Shown one piece after another: positions 6,410 to 12,234 of a stretch of DNA of 12,736 nt. This stretch comes from Candidatus Babelota bacterium (lineage in GTDB: Bacteria; Dependentiae; Babeliae; Babeliales; JABCYS01). The notes beneath the pieces are model-generated. The model was not told where the DNA came from. It ran no database searches and worked only from the letters and a program-made list of their open reading frames with translations. A program made the translations under genes and the position numbers. Positions within the stretch are counted from its first letter, which is position 1, and every line of letters begins with the position of its first letter. The DNA is taken from contig JABCYS010000012.1 of the NCBI GenBank assembly GCA_013290085.1, forward strand, positions 1-12,736, in the 5' to 3' direction.

Positions 6410-7600
6410 CTAGGACCAACTTACCACGTTAGAAAGCTCAAAAATAGGCACATAAACCGCAAGAATAAGAAACGCTATCATGAGCCCTATAAAAATCATC
6501 AATGCCGGTTGAAATAAGGCTGAAAAAAGTTCAAGCGCCTTGCTCACCCGTGCTTCGTATAATTTTGAACAATGCTCAAGCATCGATCTCAGGTTGCCTG
6601 ACTCCTCCCCCACTTTTACCATGGCTATAAAATCATCCGAGAAAAAAGGAGATTTGCTCGTACTTAAAGCCTCGCTCAATGCCCAGCCTTTGCTTACCTG
6701 GTCAACCACTCCCGCAAGCTGTTCTTTTATCGCAGCAGTGCTCACGGAATGTTGGGCTATGGTGAGTGCAGGCACCAGAGAAACCCCACCCTGCATTAAT
6801 ACGGTTAAGGATTTTAAAAAATAGGTGAGCGAAGTGTCTACGATCACTCTTGATAAAAAGGGTACGGAGAGTAAAAACTGATTCGAAGAAAAATATCTTT
6901 TTTTTACCTGCCTGAGCGCAAATACGAGTCCGGCCATCCCTGCTAGTAGAAAGAGATACCATTGGGAAACAAAGTAACTCAGCGCTAACAACATCTGTGT
7001 CATCCACGGCAGTGGTTGATTTGTTTCTGTAAACAGGGATGCAAATTTGGGTAAGATGACGGTGATAATAACTGCTGTAATTACTATGAAAAAAAGGAGG
7101 GTGATCCCGGGCATCAATGCCGCCGTCCGTAATTTTCTATAAAACTGCTGCTTAAATTCGATGTGCTCACACAAAGCCTCGAGTGCCCGTGCAACATTCC
7201 CCGATTCTTCACCCGAACGAAGCAAGGTAATAACGAGCGGATTAAAATAGGTATCAAATTTTTCTAGTGCTGCGCTTAAGGATATGCCGCTGCAAATATC
7301 TGCATGCAGTTGTTCAATCACCCGCATTACCTCATCACGCCGTGCTTGTTTTAAAAGAATGGCCAGGGCATCGGTCGTAAAAATACCGGAACTGAGCAGA
7401 GCACTTAACTGTCGAAAGAAATCAAGAGAGTCAGATTGACGCCACTGTTGCCACGGCCAACTTTTTACGGGCTGAGCAGTCATGAGGGCGATGTTTTGTT
7501 GGAGCAATGTTTTTTCTAGAAAATCTGATGATGGCGCGAGCTGCCGTCCTTTTGTTATCTGACCACCTATATCAATACCAGTCCATTGATAATATGGCAT
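6410..7600 (-). CDS. Type IV pilus / type II secretion inner-membrane platform protein (PilC/GspF family)
   Basis: A 396-residue protein with the two T2SSF domains of the family, at about 56-180 and 258-380. Each contains the signature GEESGN (130-135 and 331-336). Three hydrophobic segments, at about 162-186, 208-228 and 364-385, give the usual membrane topology. A short soluble N-terminus (MPYYQWTGID) matches the 'Y-x-W/Y-x-G-x-D' start of PilC/GspF. It forms the inner-membrane platform that couples the cytoplasmic assembly ATPase to pilin or pseudopilin polymerisation, and is needed for pili, DNA uptake or secretion. No other pilus gene is in the window, so the target machine cannot be decided. 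It follows the DUF167 gene by 21 bases (SD-like AGGAAGAAGAGAG), and tRNA-Leu lies downstream. Confidence 0.93.
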   Translation of the reverse strand: MPYYQWTGIDIGGQITKGRQLAPSSDFLEKTLLQQNIALMTAQPVKSWPWQQWRQSDSLDFFRQLSALLSSGIFTTDALAILLKQARRDEVMRVIEQLHADICSGISLSAALEKFDTYFNPLVITLLRSGEESGNVARALEALCEHIEFKQQFYRKLRTAALMPGITLLFFIVITAVIITVILPKFASLFTETNQPLPWMTQMLLALSYFVSQWYLFLLAGMAGLVFALRQVKKRYFSSNQFLLSVPFLSRVIVDTSLTYFLKSLTVLMQGGVSLVPALTIAQHSVSTAAIKEQLAGVVDQVSKGWALSEALSTSKSPFFSDDFIAMVKVGEESGNLRSMLEHCSKLYEARVSKALELFSALFQPALMIFIGLMIAFLILAVYVPIFELSNVVSWS

Positions 7601-7621
7601 AGCTTACTCTCTTCTTCCTAT

Positions 7622-7924
7622 TTACTTTTTCTTATGCTCAAACAATGATTGTTGTACTTCTACGCCCAACAATCGGAGCAGTTCAGGTAACGTTATTACC
7701 TTATTAATTTTTATGATTTTTTTTCTCCCTGTTGCACCAAGCATAATAGTCACCTGCTGTTTAGAGATATGCAATGCTTTGGCCAATAGAGTAATAAGTT
7801 CTTCATTTGCAAGGCCTCGTTCCGGGGGATTTTTAAGGAAACATTTGAGGTTTCCTGCCTTATCAAGCACGCATTGTTGTCGACCCGAGCTTGGTACCAC
7901 TTTAATTTCTATTGTTAAGGCCAC
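7622..7924 (-). CDS. DUF167 (YggU) family protein
   Basis: A 100-residue protein of the DUF167/YggU family (COG1872). It opens with the family strand LTIEIKVVPSS, then LKCFLKNPPERGLANEELITLLAKAL, in which the P-P-x-x-G-x-A-N-x-x-L core is diagnostic. LGATGRKKIIKI completes the domain, and the last 30 residues form an extra Leu-rich C-terminal tail. The molecular function of the family is not established. The open frame extends to an ATG at 8002. That start has no ribosome-binding site and adds 26 residues not expected in the family, whereas the GTG at 7924 is preceded by TAGGGGAT at 5-base spacing, so GTG is preferred. It is the first gene of a probable operon with the PilC-like gene. Confidence 0.85.
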   Translation of the reverse strand: MALTIEIKVVPSSGRQQCVLDKAGNLKCFLKNPPERGLANEELITLLAKALHISKQQVTIMLGATGRKKIIKINKVITLPELLRLLGVEVQQSLFEHKKK

Positions 7925-8039
7925 GGTATCCCCTAAAAAGTAAGATTCATTGTAATTAGAGAAGCACTGGATCTTCGTTCCCGATAAAATGCACCATAGC
8001 ATAAAAACCCATTTTTTAGGAAAAACTACTCAAAAACCC

Positions 8040-8067
8040 TTGCTTTACCTGTAAGAATCCTTATCCT
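8040..8067 (+). promoter_or_regulatory. Weak candidate promoter of the tRNA cluster
   Basis: TTGCTT (8040-8045) and TATCCT (8062-8067), with 16-base spacing, lie about 30 bases before tRNA-Ser(GCU). The matches to consensus are only 3/6 and 4/6, so this is tentative. Confidence 0.25.
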
Positions 8068-8097
8068 TTTGGTTATCAAAAACTGAATAATTTTAGC

Positions 8098-8188
8098 GGA
8101 GAGGTGGCTGAGTGGTCTAAAGCGCTTGCCTGCTAAGCAAGAGTTCTGGAAACAGGGCGCAAGGGTTCGAATCCCTTCCTCTCCACCA
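8098..8188 (+). tRNA. tRNA-Ser (anticodon GCU), CCA encoded, discriminator A73
   Basis: Acceptor stem GGAGAGG/CCTCTCC, anticodon stem CTTGC/GCAAG and loop CTGCTAA (anticodon GCT, reading AGC/AGU). A long variable arm (GTTCTG-GAAA-CAGGGC, with two G-U pairs) and T arm AAGGG-TTCGAAT-CCCTT complete a typical class II serine tRNA. The base after the acceptor stem is A (8185), followed by encoded CCA (8186-8188). Bacterial tRNA-Ser normally has G73, so this A is unusual. It is first in a cluster of three tRNAs on the plus strand. Confidence 0.96.
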
Positions 8189-8224
8189 GTAATCCTCAAC
8201 GTTCCCCCTCAATTGAAATGTAAG

Positions 8225-8301
8225 GCGCCCATAGCTCAACTGGATAGAGCATCAGACTACGGATCTGAAGGTTAAAGGTTCGACTCCTTTTGGGCGCACC
8301 A
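8225..8301 (+). tRNA. tRNA-Arg (anticodon ACG), CCA encoded
   Basis: Acceptor stem GCGCCCA/TGGGCGC, anticodon stem TCAGA/TCTGA and loop CTACGGA (anticodon ACG). Short variable loop, T arm AAAGG-TTCGACT-CCTTT, A73 and encoded CCA. A34 is expected to be deaminated to inosine by TadA so that CGU, CGC and CGA can be read. It lies 36 bases after tRNA-Ser(GCU) and 5 bases before tRNA-Ser(UGA). Confidence 0.96.
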
Positions 8302-8306
8302 TAGGT

Positions 8307-8398
8307 GGAGAGATGGCAGAGCGGTCGAATGCGGCGGTCTTGAAAACCGTTAGCCCCAGAGATGGGGCTCGTGGGTTCGAATCCCACTCTCTCCTCCA
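8307..8398 (+). tRNA. tRNA-Ser (anticodon UGA), CCA encoded, discriminator U73
   Basis: Acceptor stem GGAGAGA/TCTCTCC, anticodon stem GCGGT/ACCGT (with one G-U pair) and loop CTTGAAA (anticodon TGA). A strong long variable arm (AGCCCC-AGAGAT-GGGGCT) and T arm GTGGG-TTCGAAT-CCCAC follow. The discriminator is T (8395), followed by encoded CCA. As in the other serine tRNA of this cluster, the usual G73 is missing. Confidence 0.95.
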
Positions 8399-8415
8399 GA
8401 AAATTAAAGGTGTCT

Positions 8416-8892
8416 GTGTCCCATAAATTTTACATCAATTATCCAGCCTTTTTTATCAGCTCCCTTCTGCTCACGGCACCGAGCATCCATGCCGGACGCC
8501 CCGACCAGCTTCGTACAAAAAATAGCGATCGTATCTCTCGCGCCTTATTACAACAACGGCGAAGAACATCTGAACAACATGAAATTTTCTCATCAGATAT
8601 TTCTCGGCCACATCGCACCCACACTTTTCCACGGGGTAGCCTATCTCCACACTGCTCCAAAATTATGGCAGCATCTTTTGCAGTTCTCTTTTTTCTTGCG
8701 CTCTTTAAACCGCAGGCAACTTTAGCACAAGATACCGACTGTTTTGATTGTCTCTCATCTGGCAACGATAATTGTCTCTGCACAGAGTCTGATATTACTG
8801 GCTTGTGTGCAATGTGGGCAGCAGAAGGTGACACAAAATTACTCTTCCGCATGTCCAGCTGCTGCATTTGGTCCAAAAGGAATAGACCATGA
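8416..8892 (+). CDS. Hypothetical secreted protein, uncertain; probable frameshift near the 3' end
   Basis: The stretch 8399-9017 holds no recognised gene. This frame is the best candidate for most of it. A GTG at 8416 follows AAAGG at 8406-8410 (5-base spacing) and would give a signal-peptide-like start: SHKFYINYP, a hydrophobic core, then APSIHA as the cleavage site. An Arg/Gln-rich middle is followed by a second hydrophobic segment (ASFAVLFFLALF, about residues 88-99) and a Cys-rich tail with CFDC and CLC. The frame ends with a non-descript CCIWSKRNRP. The next frame stays open from about 8726 to 8998 with a more protein-like end, but has no good start of its own. The simplest reading is one gene broken by a frameshift around 8800-8870. 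Codon use does not settle it, and the region could also be decayed. Confidence 0.4.
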   Translation: MSHKFYINYPAFFISSLLLTAPSIHAGRPDQLRTKNSDRISRALLQQRRRTSEQHEIFSSDISRPHRTHTFPRGSLSPHCSKIMAASFAVLFFLALFKPQATLAQDTDCFDCLSSGNDNCLCTESDITGLCAMWAAEGDTKLLFRMSSCCIWSKRNRP

Positions 8893-8998
8893 TCCGTATG
8901 TTAAAAGTCGTCTCAAAGTTTTTGAGGACTGCTTGCGAGACATCTTATATAAACAACGAGACAACAATCGTCCCGCAGAGATTTCTCCTAATTTTTAG
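8744..8998 (+). pseudogene. Possible frameshifted 3' part of the preceding hypothetical gene
   Basis: This frame is open from just after a stop at 8723-8725 and offers only a TTG start (8744) without a clear Shine-Dalgarno. Its C-terminal half, from FGPKGIDHDPY through LKVFEDCLRDILYK to a stop at 8996-8998, looks like normal helical protein. It lies directly upstream of the DUF433 gene, so it reads best as the true end of the gene that begins at 8416. As an independent product it would have a lipobox-like LILLAC at residues 17-22, but no basic N-terminus. That makes a separate lipoprotein less likely. Confidence 0.35.
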
Positions 8999-9017
8999 CT
9001 AACGTAAGTTCGAGAAA

Positions 9018-9230
9018 ATGGAAGCAAAAGAACTTTTAGGCCGTATTGTTATAGATCCCAAGATTATGGTAGGCAAGCCTGTCATTAAAGGCACTCGCTT
9101 AACGGTTCAACATATTTTAGAACTGATAGCACAAGGCCTGACTACAGAAGATATCATGCAAGAACATAAAAATGTAACTAAGGAAGATATTTTGGCATGT
9201 CTACTTTTTAGTTCAAAAATAGAGACCTAG
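9018..9230 (+). CDS. DUF433 family protein (antitoxin-like), apparently orphan
   Basis: A 70-residue protein matching DUF433 over its full length. RIVIDPKIMVGKPVIKGTRL (9-28) contains the signature G-K-P-x-I-x-G-T-R-(L/I). VQHILELIAQGLTTEDIM and the final helix VTKEDILACLLF complete the small helix-turn-helix-like fold. DUF433 proteins are usually antitoxins encoded just upstream of a DUF5615 PIN-like toxin. No such toxin follows here, because the stop codon at 9228-9230 directly abuts the stop of the convergent Cache-domain gene. The Shine-Dalgarno before ATG 9018 is weak (CGAGAAA). The function may be an orphan antitoxin or a small regulator. Confidence 0.88.
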   Translation: MEAKELLGRIVIDPKIMVGKPVIKGTRLTVQHILELIAQGLTTEDIMQEHKNVTKEDILACLLFSSKIET

Positions 9231-10877
9231 TTATTTATAAAACGCTGATCCGATAATGTACGGAACATTATCTTTTTCCACCTTCTGCACGTATGCCAAT
9301 TTGGTTATATTTTTGGAAGTATATTGAACCCAACCACCGCCGGAAGCAATTTTATTTAAGAACATCTTAAATACGTTTTTACCGTCCATGTCCTGGAACG
9401 ATTTAAAATTTTTCCAAACGAATGAGTAGTTATCGCCGTAAACAAGGCAGTCTCCGTCTAGATTAAACATAAAAACAAATGCTGATCCTTGAATGAAATC
9501 TCCGCCACGTTTTGAAAAGGCTTCAACTGCTTCTTCTTTGCGATGAGTTCTTAAATACCCAATCGCACTTTTTACCAACTGAACCACATGCTCTTTCTTG
9601 GTACCTGGGTAAAATGCAGAACCAATTAAATAATTTCCTTCTTTGTCGGAAACTTTTTCAACGTACGCAGAAGCAAGATCATGGGACCACTGATAATCAA
9701 CCCAGCCATTGCCAGATTCTGCTTTTGTTATCAAATTTTTAATAATGTATTCACCAGCAGGCGAACGCAGGTTGTATAAATTTTGCCCAACATAGGCAAG
9801 ATAATCACCTTGGGAAAGAACATCCCCTTTGAAGGTGTACATAAACAGAGCAAGGTCACCAAAAATAAATTCACCTACCTGGCTATTAAATTCAACCGCT
9901 GCTCGCTCACGACCCCAAGAATTAAAATATTTAACACCACGTTTTACCAAAGAAACAACCGTACTTCGCTTATTTTCTGGGTGGAACCCAGAGCCTATGA
10001 TGTATTCTCCATCTTTATCTTTGACTAACTCAACATAGCCAGACTTTGGAGAATGATTCCATAGATAATGAACCCAGCCACCGCCTTGCCGCGCTTTATC
10101 GATAAGTGCCTGAATAAGAAGCTTGCCTTCATCATCTTTCAGATTATAAAAGTCTCTACCGATAAGTGAGACATTCTCTCCATGCGCAACACAATACCCT
10201 TTGGCATCGTAGGCATACAGATAAAGATCACCATCAACAAACTGGCCTATCACATTACTAAAGACCCTAAACGCATCATCCTTGCCATGCGTATAAAAAT
10301 AATTAACGGCAGATTTTACCATACTTTCAACGGTGTTCTCTTTTGTTTCTGGATACCAACCGGCACCTACTAAATAGGTAACACCCGCTTTTTCAATACG
10401 CTCAACATATGAGGACTTAAATCCATTATTCCATTCATATTTAACCCAACCACCACCGGCTTCAACTTTTTTCACCAGCAAATCGAGAACATTAATACCA
10501 TGTTTATTTTTATAATCCTTAATGTTTCGCCAGAGCTCTGATTCATCTTCATCAACATAGACCGTGCCTTTGGTATCAAAGACAAATAATGTTACTTCAC
10601 CTTTGGTAAATTTGCGGTTATTTAGAAAGGTGTAAAAGGCTTCTTCTGGTCTATTTTTTAACAAATAATCAATCCCATCTTTGACCAAAGAAACAATGTC
10701 TTTCCGTTTTTCTTCAACGTTAATCACAAATGCTTCAGGATCAAGTTCAACATTTTTTGTAGGGGCATTTGTTTTTGTGGGAGCATTTGCGGGAACAGGA
10801 GTTGCACTTTTTGTATCTAGCTGATGGGTATACAAGAGAATGAGAAAAAGAGCGCTTACTAAAAGCTGTTTCTTCAT
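9231..10877 (-). CDS. Secreted protein with four tandem Cache-like domains
   Basis: A 548-residue protein with a signal peptide (MKKQLLVSALFLILLY) and a Pro/Thr/Ala/Asn linker (25-42). It is otherwise built only of four similar domains at about 61-176, 184-301, 306-424 and 431-548. Each has the same order: (V)xSLVKxxxxY, EAxxxF, then F(x)xGDLxLFxY, G(R/Q)(D/N)(F/L)YNL, (G)GGWVxYxW, SxYVExV and (Y)(L/I)IGSGFYP. The tryptophan of the GGW motif occurs at residues 144, 268, 392 and 516, an exact period of 124. The pattern is that of Cache_2/sCache domains, which bind small ligands outside the cytoplasm. No transmembrane segment after the signal peptide and no kinase, chemotaxis or GGDEF output domain is present, so it would act as a free periplasmic or exported ligand-binding protein. 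SD AAGGAAAGG precedes the ATG. Confidence 0.9.
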   Translation of the reverse strand: MKKQLLVSALFLILLYTHQLDTKSATPVPANAPTKTNAPTKNVELDPEAFVINVEEKRKDIVSLVKDGIDYLLKNRPEEAFYTFLNNRKFTKGEVTLFVFDTKGTVYVDEDESELWRNIKDYKNKHGINVLDLLVKKVEAGGGWVKYEWNNGFKSSYVERIEKAGVTYLVGAGWYPETKENTVESMVKSAVNYFYTHGKDDAFRVFSNVIGQFVDGDLYLYAYDAKGYCVAHGENVSLIGRDFYNLKDDEGKLLIQALIDKARQGGGWVHYLWNHSPKSGYVELVKDKDGEYIIGSGFHPENKRSTVVSLVKRGVKYFNSWGRERAAVEFNSQVGEFIFGDLALFMYTFKGDVLSQGDYLAYVGQNLYNLRSPAGEYIIKNLITKAESGNGWVDYQWSHDLASAYVEKVSDKEGNYLIGSAFYPGTKKEHVVQLVKSAIGYLRTHRKEEAVEAFSKRGGDFIQGSAFVFMFNLDGDCLVYGDNYSFVWKNFKSFQDMDGKNVFKMFLNKIASGGGWVQYTSKNITKLAYVQKVEKDNVPYIIGSAFYK

Positions 10878-10943
10878 TTAAAAAACCTTTCCTTTTTTTT
10901 CGGCTTTGAGTGCTTTATCTGTTTAGCATATTTTTCTAAAAAA

Positions 10944-10971
10944 AACATAGTTTCTCTTGCGCATAAACCAA
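10944..10971 (-). promoter_or_regulatory. Possible promoter of the four-Cache gene
   Basis: On the minus strand TTGGTT and TATGTT, spaced by 16 bases, lie about 70 bases before the ATG. The -35 match is weak (3/6), so confidence is low. It overlaps the candidate promoter of the divergent gene. Confidence 0.3.
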
Positions 10972-10986
10972 TACCTTTAGTATGGT
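10957..10986 (+). promoter_or_regulatory. Possible promoter of the secreted protein gene at 11028
   Basis: TTGCGC (10957-10962) and TATGGT (10981-10986) are spaced by 18 bases, about 40 bases before the ATG. The boxes are moderate matches only. Confidence 0.3.
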
Positions 10987-11027
10987 CTTAGAAAGAAATT
11001 TGTTTTTTTTGAAAAAAGGAGCTTTTT

Positions 11028-11558
11028 ATGAATCGTACCGCGCAAGGCATATTCTGTTTAGTAAGTTTTGTCATGTTGGCAAACTTTTCTTCACAAAATT
11101 CAGTTGATGGTCACCAAAAAAACAAAATTAATTTTTGTGGCACACTCACCGACATTCAAGGCAATACTCTTGATATAGATAACATCTCCATCGCCGGCTC
11201 TTATGACCGCATACCGGTTTACCAAAAACCCACCAATCCCGATACAAAACCAGATATCAACACAACACGCATCGATCTCCAAGAAGTTGCTGCCATAAAA
11301 TTACCTTCTCCAGAACCTGTTATCTCTAAATTTAAAAATAGAGAGTACATAGACATTGTTATTGTCTCTAACGATGCACAACGTACTGAAAAACAGTACA
11401 TCATCGATTTAAACAGAAAAATTTTGTGTGATGAGCTTAATGATGCGGGCCCCATCGAAAAAGAAATATCCTTTCAAGCGTTAGGCAACCTTGAGATCAA
11501 TGGCTATACCTATCGCGATCCTGAAAACAAAGGGAGAAAAGGAACTTGCAAAAGTTAA
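11028..11558 (+). CDS. Secreted hypothetical protein; 3' end probably frameshifted
   Basis: I do not recognise this 176-residue protein. It starts with a Sec signal peptide (MNRTAQ, hydrophobic residues 8-20) and has a strong SD (AAAGGAG, 6-base spacing). The mature part contains two cysteines (C37, C134) that could pair. Beta-strand-like stretches include YIDIVIVSND (107-116) and KQYIIDLNRKILC (122-134). The last residues (RKGTCKS) look out of frame: the +1 frame continues past the stop with ELAKVKAPKTKDGATAAPAA and ends at 11604. That tail is Lys/Ala/Pro-rich and protein-like. The probable site is the A/G-rich run at 11525-11543. This may be a sequencing indel, a true mutation or recoding. 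The neighbours are the divergent Cache protein and thioredoxin. Confidence 0.75.
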   Translation: MNRTAQGIFCLVSFVMLANFSSQNSVDGHQKNKINFCGTLTDIQGNTLDIDNISIAGSYDRIPVYQKPTNPDTKPDINTTRIDLQEVAAIKLPSPEPVISKFKNREYIDIVIVSNDAQRTEKQYIIDLNRKILCDELNDAGPIEKEISFQALGNLEINGYTYRDPENKGRKGTCKS

Positions 11559-11613
11559 AGCGCCAAAAACTAAGGACGGTGCGACTGCTGCACCAGCCGC
11601 TTAGGATCCTACG

Positions 11614-11632
11614 TTAAAAAATAGATTTTTAA
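11614..11632 (+). terminator. Weak AT-only hairpin, possible terminator
   Basis: TTAAAAA, a 5-base loop (ATAGA), then TTTTTAA, just after the shifted-frame stop at 11604. The stem has no G-C pair, so termination would be weak. Confidence 0.25.
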
Positions 11633-11662
11633 TTGCGGTTCTTTCCTCGCGTTCCTCCTTCT

Positions 11663-11690
11663 GTTGGCAAGAAAAAATCTGATGTTAGAC
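11663..11690 (+). promoter_or_regulatory. Candidate promoter of the thioredoxin gene
   Basis: TTGGCA (5/6 match to -35), 16 bases, then TAGACT (4/6 match to -10). The predicted transcription start is about 30 bases before the thioredoxin ATG, which has a good SD (AAAGGA). Confidence 0.45.
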
Positions 11691-11726
11691 TGGCACAGTT
11701 GCCATCATTTTTAAAAAGGAATTACT

Positions 11727-12047
11727 ATGTCAACACTTATAACCAAAGAAAATTTCGAACAAGAAGTAACGCAGTCAAAACTCCCTATTGTCATCGATGT
11801 TTTTGCAACGTGGTGCGGCCCATGCCAACAAATGGAACCTATCTTTGCTGAACTTGAAAAGGAGTGGGGTAGTAAATATAAATTTGCCAAAATTAACGTC
11901 GATGAATCTCGCGAACTTTCTATTCAGTTTGGTGTCACTTCAGTTCCCACCTTCCTCTTCATCAAAAACGGCCAAGTTGCTGGCAAAACAATCGGCTACA
12001 TGAATAAGGAAGATCTCAAGGCAAAAATAAAAGAAACCCTTGGTTAA
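11727..12047 (+). CDS. trxA: Thioredoxin
   Basis: A 106-residue classical thioredoxin of normal length. The active site is WCGPC (W29, C30, C33), preceded by the strand IVIDVFATW with the buried Asp24. KINVDE (56-61) and FGVTSVPTFLFIKNG (68-82), with the cis-proline P74, complete the fold. It reduces protein disulfides in the cytoplasm and is normally recharged by thioredoxin reductase. There is no signal peptide, so it is cytoplasmic, unlike its neighbours on both sides. The ATG has an AAAGGA SD at 6 bases and a good candidate promoter, so it is probably a single-gene unit. Naming it trxA is by family; further paralogues may exist elsewhere in the genome. Confidence 0.96.
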   Translation: MSTLITKENFEQEVTQSKLPIVIDVFATWCGPCQQMEPIFAELEKEWGSKYKFAKINVDESRELSIQFGVTSVPTFLFIKNGQVAGKTIGYMNKEDLKAKIKETLG

Positions 12048-12159
12048 CCTTCCAACTTCAACCCTCTTCCTACACCGAAACGCCATCCCAAGCACCACCC
12101 ACCTGTAGGTAACCAAAGGGCTTTTGTTGCATTGTTTCTTTTTAACCAAAATCGTTCTA

Positions 12160-12189
12160 TTGCAAATAGAAAATCATCATTGCTAGAAT
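12160..12189 (+). promoter_or_regulatory. Candidate promoter of the secreted protein gene at 12235
   Basis: TTGCAA (12160-12165), 18 bases, then TAGAAT (12184-12189, 5/6 match to -10). The transcription start would be about 40 bases before the ATG at 12235. Confidence 0.5.
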
Positions 12190-12234
12190 GAGTAGTAATA
12201 AGTCATACCAAGTATCGAAAAAGGAGATTTTTCC

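Noticed and set aside
7925..8002. ATG at 8002 as the start of the DUF167 protein
   Set aside because: No SD, and the added 26 residues precede the conserved N-terminal strand of the family. GTG at 7924 has AGGGG at 5 bases.
8439..8876. A 145-codon open frame on the minus strand over the uncertain region
   Set aside because: It is rich in Arg, Lys, Ser and Cys with no recognisable motif, has no clear SD, and runs opposite to a frame with a signal peptide. It looks like a shadow.
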